From an uncultured Lewinella sp. (GTDB lineage Bacteria > Bacteroidota > Bacteroidia > Chitinophagales > Saprospiraceae), in NCBI GenBank assembly GCA_938021455.1, contig CALIGP010000122.1:1-5874 (forward strand): a stretch of 5,874 bases of DNA, written 5' to 3'. A program made the position numbers and the translations under genes. The notes under the pieces were generated by a model. It was not told where the DNA came from and did not search any database. It saw only the letters and a list, made by a program, of their open reading frames with translations. Shown piece after piece: positions 1 to 5,458 of this stretch (positions are counted from its first letter, which is position 1; each line of letters opens with the position of its first letter).

Positions 1-329
1 GGCGTATCGTTGACAAAGGCGCGGCTTTTCCCCGAAGGAGTGATTTCTCTGCGGATGATCAACTCCGCGTCGTAGTCCAGGTCGTGCTTTTCAAAAAAGG
101 CCTTTAGGTCGTACGCACTGATGGCGAAGCGACCTTCAATGATGCACTTCTCCTCCGGGTTGAACAACGTCTTAGAGTCTGCCCGTCCGCCCAAAATAAG
201 GTTGAGCGCACCCAGGACGATGGACTTACCCGCACCGGTTTCTCCGGTGATGATGCTGAGCCCTTCCGCAAAGTCGAGCTGCAATTCCTCGATGATCGCG
301 TAGTTGCGGATGTGGAGGCGCTGTATCAT
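1..329 (-). CDS. recN: DNA repair protein RecN, N-terminal part (gene continues beyond the left edge)
   Basis: RecN is an SMC-like ATPase that acts in recombinational repair of double-strand breaks. Only the first 109 residues are in the window; the full protein is normally about 550 residues. The start MIQRLHIRNYAIIEELQLDF is the typical RecN beginning, in which the first strand leads into 'NYAxI'. It is followed by a Walker A motif, GETGAGKS, at residues 29-36 and by LGALNLILGGRAD, a segment highly typical of RecN rather than RecF or SMC. Near the cut edge, GKSRAFVND matches the conserved RecN GRSRAFVN segment. The ATG at 329-327 is chosen because nothing upstream is needed to complete the domain and a TAnnTTTG box lies 24 bases upstream. 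The gene is transcribed divergently from the lipoprotein gene. No frameshift is seen. The family call is very secure. Confidence 0.94.
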   Translation of the reverse strand, partial: MIQRLHIRNYAIIEELQLDFAEGLSIITGETGAGKSIVLGALNLILGGRADSKTLFNPEEKCIIEGRFAISAYDLKAFFEKHDLDYDAELIIRREITPSGKSRAFVNDT

Positions 330-352
330 GCCATTATTTTGTTGGAAAAATA

Positions 353-360
353 CAAATTTA
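353..360 (-). promoter_or_regulatory. Probable -7 promoter box for recN (TAAATTTG)
   Basis: Read on the minus strand the bases are TAAATTTG, an exact match to the Bacteroidota TAnnTTTG -7 element. The box ends 23 bases before the recN ATG, so the transcript would have a leader of roughly 15-20 bases. A clear -33 TTTG element at the usual spacing was not found. The assignment rests on motif and position only. Confidence 0.5.
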
Positions 361-410
361 CAAACGGTTTCGGGAAAAATGCTTTTTCTGGGGAAAATAG
401 TCAGATCAGT

Positions 411-574
411 TGCAAGCTCGCCGGACGCTCAAAGGAACTCAACTACTCCGCCTCCGGCTACGTGATTAAGCACGCTTCGAGGTCCTGAAACTAAACATCA
501 AGACCTCGAAGCGTTCGTTTCCGGAGCGTAGCGCAGGATAAACGTTCCTTTGAGCGTCCGGTTTTGAGCTTGCA
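411..574. repeat. Large nested imperfect palindrome (about 164 bp) between recN and the lipoprotein gene
   Basis: The outer arm TGCAAGCTC (411-419) pairs with GAGCTTGCA (566-574). After one spacer base on the left and four on the right, an 18-bp perfect stem joins 421-438 to 544-561 (GTTCCTTTGAGCGTCCGG on the right arm). A central 13-bp stem joins 472-484 to 502-514 (GACCTCGAAGCGT on the right arm). GCTACG (457-462) and CGTAGC (527-532) add a short middle pairing. The whole element could fold as one long interrupted hairpin. It carries no gene and no obvious target-site duplication. It fills most of the 328-bp divergent intergenic region. It could be a dispersed palindromic repeat (MITE- or REP-like), a cruciform or a structured RNA; its class is not known from this sequence. 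Confidence 0.7.
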
Positions 575-623
575 TTTACCCTGGAGCAAAACAGTTACCC
601 CACCACGGTTTAGGTTTAATAGC

Positions 624-631
624 TAAGTTTG
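624..631 (+). promoter_or_regulatory. Probable -7 promoter box for the lipoprotein-DUF368 operon (TAAGTTTG)
   Basis: TAAGTTTG is an exact match to the Bacteroidota TAnnTTTG -7 element and lies 26 bases before the ATG at 658, which predicts a leader of about 20 bases. It sits outside the right arm of the palindrome, so the palindrome would lie upstream of the transcript. No clear -33 element is visible. Confidence 0.5.
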
Positions 632-657
632 CACCATCAAAACAACGATATCCGCTT

Positions 658-1140
658 ATGCGCGTCCTCTGCTTTTTAGTTCTTTCTTTGCTCCTAGCGT
701 CCTGCGCCACCGATCCTGCTGGCAACTGGTCGGAATTGGACCTGACCGGTTACAACCTTCCCGTTAAGATTATGGCGCCCGACAGCGCCAAGGTCATCTC
801 GTCGAATCTGTCTAGTATCATGCGGGACGTTACGGTTAAGAGCGAGGAAGATGATTACTCCATTCAGATTCTCGCCAGCCAGGCCAGCACCAATGACATG
901 ACTCGCCTGAAGGCTGAACAATTGGAACTGGTAAGAGACAACCGCTATTTCAGCAAGGTCGTCCGGGAAGAAGACAACGGCTTCATTTTCGAGAACCAGA
1001 TTGACTCTACCTCTATTTTCGGTTTCCGGTACATCATTTATCAGGGCGACCAGGAATTTGTCTTCCAAAACGGCTTTGACTCCACCTATGGCCTGGAGGC
1101 CATCGAGGCCATGTTCTCCGCCGTCAAGCAAAAGAAATAA
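658..1140 (+). CDS. Small outer-envelope lipoprotein of unknown function, partner gene of DUF368
   Basis: This 160-residue protein starts with a type II signal peptide: MR, a hydrophobic stretch (VLCFLVLSLLL) and the lipobox LASC, with the lipidated cysteine at residue 16. The mature part is about 145 residues, mixed alpha/beta by eye, with no transmembrane segment. I see no catalytic motif and do not recognise a named family. The residues just after the cysteine (ATDPAG) lack an acidic surface-export signal of the Bacteroidota type, so a periplasm-facing anchor is more likely (inference). The stop TAA is one base from the ATG of the DUF368 gene, so the two are almost certainly co-transcribed and may be translationally coupled. 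A helper role for the membrane protein is a guess from position only. The start fits the signal peptide and an upstream promoter box. An open frame on the opposite strand over this gene is a shadow. Confidence 0.87.
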   Translation: MRVLCFLVLSLLLASCATDPAGNWSELDLTGYNLPVKIMAPDSAKVISSNLSSIMRDVTVKSEEDDYSIQILASQASTNDMTRLKAEQLELVRDNRYFSKVVREEDNGFIFENQIDSTSIFGFRYIIYQGDQEFVFQNGFDSTYGLEAIEAMFSAVKQKK

Positions 1141-1141
1141 T

Positions 1142-2095
1142 ATGAATCTCTCGATTATTCTGAAGGGCATGGCCATGGGCATTGCCGAAGCCATCCCTGG
1201 TGTTAGCGGAGGAACGATTGCCTTCATCACTGGAATTTACGAGCGTCTGCTCGATGCCATCGGCGGCATTTTAGGTCCGAAGGTGGTGGGCTCCTGGCGC
1301 AAAGAAGGGCTGGCATCAGCCTGGACGGCTGCTGACGGTGGCTTCATCCTGCAGCTAGGACTTGGCATGGTCGTCGGGCTGGGCATCGCTGTGTTCAGCA
1401 TTACGGAATTGCTCGAGATGTATCCGCCGGTCGTCTGGGCTTTCTTCTTCGGGCTTATCATCAGCTCGGCCATTTACGTGGCCCGACAGATCAAAGAGTG
1501 GAGCGTTCTTTCCATCTTCCTCCTGATTTTTGGTACCGCCAGTGCTTACTTCCTGACGACGATCAATCCCATGTCCGGAAGCACCAGCCTCATCTTCGTT
1601 TTCCTGGCCGGTATGATCGCCATCTCGGCCCTGATTTTACCCGGTATTTCCGGTTCCTTCATTTTACTTTTACTGGGCATGTACACCGTTGTATTAGAGT
1701 CTGTCCGTGGCTTACTATCCGGCGACACGGGCGCTTTTGTTTTGGTCGCGACTTTTGCTTTCGGCTGCCTGATCGGACTGGCCGTTTTCAGCCGAGTGCT
1801 TTCCTATACCTTCAAGACTTTCCCGAATCAGACCTTAGCCTTGCTGACGGGATTCATGCTCGGTTCGCTCAATAAACTCTGGCCCTGGCGTAATGCGATA
1901 ACCACGCGCTTGAACAGCGAGGGAGAAGAAGTCCCGATGCTGGAGCAAGCTGTTCTGCCAGCAAACTATCTGGGTGATAATACATTCCTTCCCGCTGTAA
2001 TCATCGCCTTCCTGGCGGGGCTGGCGATCGTTTTCGTTTTGGACCGGTATGCGCCAAAGAAGGACGAAATGGATGTGCTGGAAGAGACTTTGTAA
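1142..2095 (+). CDS. popT: DUF368 / PopT-family polyprenyl-phosphate translocase (integral membrane protein)
   Basis: The 317-residue protein is strongly hydrophobic with about 8 or more membrane segments. It carries the two DUF368 hallmark repeats: AEAIPGVSGGTIAFITGIYE at residues 15-34 and a second copy, ALILPGISGSFILLLLGMY, at about 163-181. The pair PGVSGG/PGISGS suggests an internal duplication with re-entrant segments. GSLNKLWPW at 241-249 is a further conserved family segment. DUF368 proteins (PopT) were shown in other bacteria to help return undecaprenyl phosphate, the lipid carrier for peptidoglycan and O-antigen, across the cytoplasmic membrane; the function here is transferred from the family. 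A longer in-frame opening starts at 1001, but those 47 extra codons overlap the lipoprotein gene and read as non-membrane sequence. The ATG at 1142, one base after the lipoprotein stop, begins exactly at the family N-terminus (MNLSIILKGMAMGIAEAIPG). A hairpin terminator follows six bases after the stop. Confidence 0.93.
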   Translation: MNLSIILKGMAMGIAEAIPGVSGGTIAFITGIYERLLDAIGGILGPKVVGSWRKEGLASAWTAADGGFILQLGLGMVVGLGIAVFSITELLEMYPPVVWAFFFGLIISSAIYVARQIKEWSVLSIFLLIFGTASAYFLTTINPMSGSTSLIFVFLAGMIAISALILPGISGSFILLLLGMYTVVLESVRGLLSGDTGAFVLVATFAFGCLIGLAVFSRVLSYTFKTFPNQTLALLTGFMLGSLNKLWPWRNAITTRLNSEGEEVPMLEQAVLPANYLGDNTFLPAVIIAFLAGLAIVFVLDRYAPKKDEMDVLEETL

Positions 2096-2100
2096 GTCAA

Positions 2101-2150
2101 CCTCTCCCCCGGCCCCTCTCCTTCGGAGAGGGGCCGGGGGAGAGGTTTTT
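2101..2150 (+). terminator. Perfect 21-bp GC-rich hairpin followed by T5; likely intrinsic terminator and dispersed repeat
   Basis: The left arm at 2101-2121 (CCTCTCCCCCGG then CCCCTCTCC) is perfectly complementary to 2125-2145, with a TTC loop at 2122-2124 and TTTTT at 2146-2150. It begins six bases after the DUF368 stop. Each arm is itself built from a CCTCTCC-like block at both ends, so the element is internally symmetric. A related, rearranged element lies at 3036-3118, so this is probably one copy of a dispersed genomic repeat that serves as a terminator. Because it stands between DUF368 and aroE, aroE would need partial read-through or its own promoter. Confidence 0.75.
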
Positions 2151-2176
2151 ATGACATACAACTAAATTATTTTCAA

Positions 2177-2974
2177 GTGACCTACGGACTACTCGGCTTC
2201 CCCCTCACCCACTCTTTTTCCCGCGGCTACTTCACGGAAAAGTTCGCTGAACTTGGCTTGTCGGACAGCCATCAGTACCTCAACTTTGAGATGGAGGATG
2301 CGGCTGGCTTTTGTTCCCTCCGAGAGAAGTATCCCGATTTAAAGGGTTGTAATGTCACCATTCCCCACAAGGAATCCGTCATGGCTTACCTGGACGAGAT
2401 TGACCCCACCGCCGCCCGCATCGGAGCAGTGAACTGCATCCGCTTCGATGAGAACGGTAGAACCATCGGCTTCAACACCGACTACAAAGGCTTTCAGCAA
2501 GACTTCCTGCAGCAGCTACGGGATCATGACTGGACGGCAAAAGCCTACGGACTGCCCACCAACGACGACCTGCTGGAGACCTTCCTGGAAGAAACCAATG
2601 CCTTAGTGCTGGGAACCGGAGGAGCTTCCCTGGCCGTCCACGAAGCCCTCCAGGAATTAGGCATTACCACCATGGCCGTTAGCCGCAGCGCCGGCGAAGA
2701 CCGCCTCACTTACGCCGATATCACGGCGGAGCTAATTCAGGATTATCACCTGATCATCAATACCACTCCATTGGGCATGTACCCGAAAGTAGACGCCCGG
2801 CCTGAACTCCCTTACGCTGCTATGGGCCCGGCACATTACTGCTACGACCTGGTCTACAATCCTGCCGAAACCCTCTTTCTCCGCCTCGCCCGCGAAGCGG
2901 GCGCTGGCACCGGTAATGGCACCGGAATGCTACTGCATCAGGCGGAAGCGGGTTGGGCGATATGGAATGAGTAG
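2177..2974 (+). CDS. aroE: Shikimate dehydrogenase (NADP-dependent), AroE
   Basis: AroE reduces 3-dehydroshikimate to shikimate with NADPH, the fourth step of the pathway to chorismate and aromatic amino acids, in the cytoplasm. The 265-residue protein shows all key motifs. The N-terminal shikimate-binding segment is PLTHSFS (residues 9-15). NVTIPHK (59-65) carries the catalytic lysine K65. GAVNCI contains N86, and FNTDYKG contains the catalytic aspartate D102. The nucleotide-binding glycine loop is GTGGAS (146-151), followed by NTTPLGMYP (195-203). The C-terminal GMLLHQAEAGW carries Q255. The start is GTG at 2177: it yields the normal N-terminus (MTYGLLGFPLTHS), and no in-frame ATG lies nearby upstream. 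Between D102 and the glycine loop there are about 15-20 more residues than usual (around 113-140), so the protein is slightly long. No strong promoter box or ribosome-binding site is visible in the 26 bases between the upstream hairpin and the start. Confidence 0.96.
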   Translation: MTYGLLGFPLTHSFSRGYFTEKFAELGLSDSHQYLNFEMEDAAGFCSLREKYPDLKGCNVTIPHKESVMAYLDEIDPTAARIGAVNCIRFDENGRTIGFNTDYKGFQQDFLQQLRDHDWTAKAYGLPTNDDLLETFLEETNALVLGTGGASLAVHEALQELGITTMAVSRSAGEDRLTYADITAELIQDYHLIINTTPLGMYPKVDARPELPYAAMGPAHYCYDLVYNPAETLFLRLAREAGAGTGNGTGMLLHQAEAGWAIWNE

Positions 2975-3030
2975 GCCCATTGACCTATTTACAAGATGTT
3001 GGGTGATAGAATTTGTGGCTGCTTACTTTT

Positions 3031-3112
3031 AAAAACCTCTCCCCCCGGCCCCTTTTGCTGCGCAGCTTCTCCGCTGGTCTCTTCGAGCCCGCTCCGAGGT
3101 CCGAAGGAGAGG
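3031..3112 (-). terminator. Possible terminator for the minus-strand GNAT/zinc-ribbon gene
   Basis: Read on the minus strand, CCTCTCC (3112-3106) can pair with GGAGAGG (3042-3036), enclosing a loop of about 63 bases with its own inner palindrome. Five T residues follow directly (3035-3031). The orientation is right for transcription arriving from the gene that stops at 3239, about 130 bases away. The 7-bp outer stem is much weaker than the hairpin at 2101, so termination here is a moderate guess. Confidence 0.35.
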
Positions 3113-3118
3113 GGTGAC
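3036..3118. repeat. Rearranged, inverted relative of the 2101 hairpin element
   Basis: The segment begins AAAAACCTCTCC then CCCCGGCCCC (3031-3052), which is the reverse complement of the right arm plus T5 of the 2101-2150 hairpin with one extra C. It ends with CCGAAGGAGAGGGG (3101-3114), matching the loop and inner arm of that hairpin apart from a few bases. Between these ends is about 50 bp of inserted or diverged sequence containing the perfect palindrome GCTGCGCAGC (3057-3066). No gene is supported: the short open frame across it (2996-3220) translates low-complexity repeat sequence. The convergent region 2975-3238 holds nothing else except a weak inverted repeat. Confidence 0.65.
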
Positions 3119-3238
3119 CCTTCGATATTGATTATTAATAAGTTGCAGCACTTCTACTCATTAGCCATGTCTCATTCCAGGTTGGTGAATTGTAAATTCT
3201 TATCACCCTACGTCCGATGACCGGCCTTGGCCACTTCA

Positions 3239-5365
3239 CTACATCCGCCGCAGCTTATCCAACAGCACCGCCACTTTAAGATTTAGGCGGTTGCCGGCAT
3301 CAAAGAACTGCCCATCGATGACAACATGGCCCTGATCAAGGCGAGTTTCCTTTAGGGTAGTGAAAGTTGCTGCGCCAGCGGGCTGCAGGACATTTTTCCA
3401 ATAGATCCCTGAGTCCGTTACGGCAAAGCCGTTTTTGGCAGAGCTGATGAGGCTTTGATCGCAGATGAAAAAAATACGTTCATCTTTAGCCGCTCGCAAG
3501 AAAGAACGACTCGCGTTTTTCAGGGCTTTGGCGGGCATGGCGACAAAATCTGTGTACACCTGCTCGGACTCTGCTTCAAAATCAAGGTAATCCATGACCA
3601 AACGGAATAAGTCTGCTGTGTCCCAATTGACGGATTGATACCGAAGCAGGCGTTGCGGCAGAACATTGTTACTTAGCTCAGCGGCCGTTTCGACGATGAA
3701 GTATTCGGCTAAATCAGCCAGCACATCCCGGCGGCGATCTTGGGTAGCCCGGGAGGGCTGCCGCTCATTGAGCCAGGTCGCCAGATTGGTCAGGCTACCA
3801 TCTCGGACCTGTTGAAAGGCCGTGCTTTCCTCCAAAAGGGAGAGATATTTCTTCAGCTTTCGCTCTCCAAAGTAAGCCAGGACTCGATCCTGCAAGTGGT
3901 TCCTAAAAGCCTGTTTTAGCTCTGCCGGCGTAACGGTCTTTTTGAGTTTTTTATCAGACGAAGTAGTGGAAGTATTCGCTGAAGCCGACTCCGGCGCAGC
4001 GGGTTTCGGCTTTGCCGTAAAAGCGCTTGTATCCATTTTTTGAGTAGCCTTGGTAATCGGCAGCTCATCGAGCAGTAGCACTTCTTCTGGCGCTTGCCCT
4101 CCGGCAGGCGTCTCCATCGGCTCTTCATCTGGCTGCGGGTACCCGCAGCTGAAACAGAAACGTGCTACGGCCGGTATCCGGCTGTCACAATCCGGGCAAT
4201 GCTTATGAGCAGCTTTCTTTTTTGGCGCAAGGATAGCCTTCTCTTCAGCGACTGTTTTTGAAATTGGCTCCCGAGTGGAGCCAGCTTTAGTGCTGGAAGT
4301 TGGTCCATCATCGGTTTTCTTCGGAGGTGCTCCACTAAAGGCAAACTCAAAAGAAGGCTCTGCTGTGAGAGTTGACTTCTTTACGGCCGGGCCAGATGTA
4401 GTAGTAGCAGAGGCCGTTGAAAGCGCAGGCTTGGGTTGCGGCCTTTTTTCTTCTCCGTAGTCAATCTCAAAAACGACTTCGGGATGCTTATTGGCGGGCT
4501 TCTCTTTCTTTTGGGCTGGAGAAAGATTTGATTTTGAAGCCTGTTTAGGCGACGAAGCTGCTTTCTCAGGCGCATTTATAGCCGTTACCCGGGCGTTGAC
4601 TTCTGCGGAGCGCCCCTTCTTAGCGCGGGCACGGGCGATGAAGGCTTCCAGCTCGGTGAGCTGGGCATCCGTAAGACTAGATTCTTCGGGGATGAAGCTG
4701 TCCGGATCTTCGACCTTGAGCGCATTAACACCCGTTTCGAACAAAGGCTCATCATCGATACTGAGGGTATAGTCAGGCAAGGCTTCGAATACGGGCTCGT
4801 CTGAGGCGGTGGGAAAATCTAGCCAGGCGTCGTCTACCTCTTGTGTAGCAGGAGTAGAGATTGGGGGAGCGACTTCTTCGTAGGCTTCCCGTAGTAAGAG
4901 GCTGCGGGGGATGGCGTGATTACCGGCGGTTTCGCCGGTGTTGAGGAAGTCGTGCTTAGCGAAAAAGGCTACAGCCCGTTCGTTGTAGTGACGGACAGAA
5001 AGCGAAACGGCACGGTCGCGGCCGATGAATTCCGTCGCCAAACCAAGCAGTTCCGCCGCAACACCTTTCCCCCAGAAAGCTCGTTTGACAATAAGCTGGA
5101 CAATCTCGGCATAGGCACGCGGGCTGGCATCCGCGATGATGTAACCGGCCAGTGTTTTACTCTTGGGGTTGATCGCCACAAAAACGCTGTGATGTTCGTT
5201 GCCAAGGGAAGAGATAACGACCGTTCGGGCAGTCTCCACCATTGCGTCATTCTCTGCCCGCTGGGCATCAGTAAGCCCCGGCTGATCGAAGGCCGGAAAA
5301 ATGGCCTGCCAGACGAAGGTCTCGAGGTGGGCAAAATCGGATTCTCTTGCTTGACGGAGGATCAT
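3239..5365 (-). CDS. Multidomain protein: GNAT acetyltransferase-like domain, low-complexity linker, zinc ribbon, novel C-terminal domain
   Basis: With the chosen start the protein has 708 residues. Residues 1-160 look like a GNAT N-acetyltransferase. They begin MILRQARESDF, continue through GYIIADA and AEIVQLIVKRAFWGKGVAAELL (acetyl-CoA loop around W98-G99-K100-G101-V102-A103, with Trp where Arg/Gln is usual), and end with HYNERAVAFFAKHDF (motif B). Residues 165-385 and 410-475 are Ala/Pro/Ser/Thr/Lys-rich and probably disordered. Between them lies a zinc ribbon with C390, C393, C404 and C407 (CxxC-10-CxxC). Residues 475-580 are mainly helical and charged. Residues 580-708 appear mixed, with a beta-rich end (KNGFAVTDSGIYWKN) that loosely recalls bacterial PH-like domains; I do not recognise a family. 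A cytoplasmic location is expected, as there is no signal peptide or membrane segment. The frame is open upstream to 5464, but an ATG there would lie upstream of the promoter box at 5451-5458 and would add tandem-repeat sequence. The ATG at 5365 starts exactly at the GNAT fold. Substrate unknown. Confidence 0.87.
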   Translation of the reverse strand: MILRQARESDFAHLETFVWQAIFPAFDQPGLTDAQRAENDAMVETARTVVISSLGNEHHSVFVAINPKSKTLAGYIIADASPRAYAEIVQLIVKRAFWGKGVAAELLGLATEFIGRDRAVSLSVRHYNERAVAFFAKHDFLNTGETAGNHAIPRSLLLREAYEEVAPPISTPATQEVDDAWLDFPTASDEPVFEALPDYTLSIDDEPLFETGVNALKVEDPDSFIPEESSLTDAQLTELEAFIARARAKKGRSAEVNARVTAINAPEKAASSPKQASKSNLSPAQKKEKPANKHPEVVFEIDYGEEKRPQPKPALSTASATTTSGPAVKKSTLTAEPSFEFAFSGAPPKKTDDGPTSSTKAGSTREPISKTVAEEKAILAPKKKAAHKHCPDCDSRIPAVARFCFSCGYPQPDEEPMETPAGGQAPEEVLLLDELPITKATQKMDTSAFTAKPKPAAPESASANTSTTSSDKKLKKTVTPAELKQAFRNHLQDRVLAYFGERKLKKYLSLLEESTAFQQVRDGSLTNLATWLNERQPSRATQDRRRDVLADLAEYFIVETAAELSNNVLPQRLLRYQSVNWDTADLFRLVMDYLDFEAESEQVYTDFVAMPAKALKNASRSFLRAAKDERIFFICDQSLISSAKNGFAVTDSGIYWKNVLQPAGAATFTTLKETRLDQGHVVIDGQFFDAGNRLNLKVAVLLDKLRRM

Positions 5366-5396
5366 GAGTGAATTGGCTGCTGTTGGGGAAGGGGAG

Positions 5397-5433
5397 GTAG
5401 ACTGTAGACTGTAGACTGTAGACTGTAGACTGT
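5397..5433. repeat. Tandem 7-bp repeat, five copies of GTAGACT plus GT
   Basis: Five perfect copies of GTAGACT occupy 5397-5431, followed by a partial GT. On the minus strand this reads AGTCTAC repeated. The array lies between the probable promoter box (5451-5458) and the chosen start (5365) of the GNAT/zinc-ribbon gene, so it is probably transcribed in the 5' leader. Short heptamer arrays of this kind are known as dispersed repeats in some bacteria; whether this one is dispersed in this genome cannot be seen here. Confidence 0.95.
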
Positions 5434-5450
5434 CCCTTCCTGTATTGTTA

Positions 5451-5458
5451 CAAATATA
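5451..5458 (-). promoter_or_regulatory. Probable -7 promoter box for the GNAT/zinc-ribbon gene (TATATTTG)
   Basis: On the minus strand the bases are TATATTTG, an exact TAnnTTTG match inside an AT-rich stretch (about 5449-5515). The transcript would start near 5444 and have a leader of about 80 bases containing the heptamer array. If this is the promoter, the upstream ATG at 5464 cannot be used. A clear -33 element is not visible. Confidence 0.5.

Noticed and set aside
121..303. 60-codon open frame on the plus strand at the left edge
   Set aside because: It is the antisense of recN, whose Walker A and RecN-specific motifs fix the coding strand.
1001..1141. N-terminal extension of the DUF368 frame
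   Set aside because: It overlaps the lipoprotein gene, and the added 47 residues look like an out-of-frame shadow; the family N-terminus starts at 1142.
694..1230. 178-codon open frame on the minus strand
   Set aside because: It lies opposite the lipoprotein and the start of the DUF368 gene, has no family resemblance, and both opposing genes have clear signatures (lipobox, DUF368 motif).
2996..3220. 74-codon open frame on the plus strand between aroE and the fusion gene
   Set aside because: It mostly translates the hairpin-repeat element, has Ser/Pro/Cys-rich low complexity and no recognisable start context.
4916..5371. 151-codon open frame on the plus strand, and several other frames inside 3900-5340
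   Set aside because: All lie within the fusion gene, whose frame alone carries GNAT and zinc-ribbon motifs; the rest are shadows favoured by its Ala/Lys-rich codons.
5397..5433. CRISPR-like array
   Set aside because: The 7-bp units are directly adjacent without spacers, so this is a simple tandem repeat.
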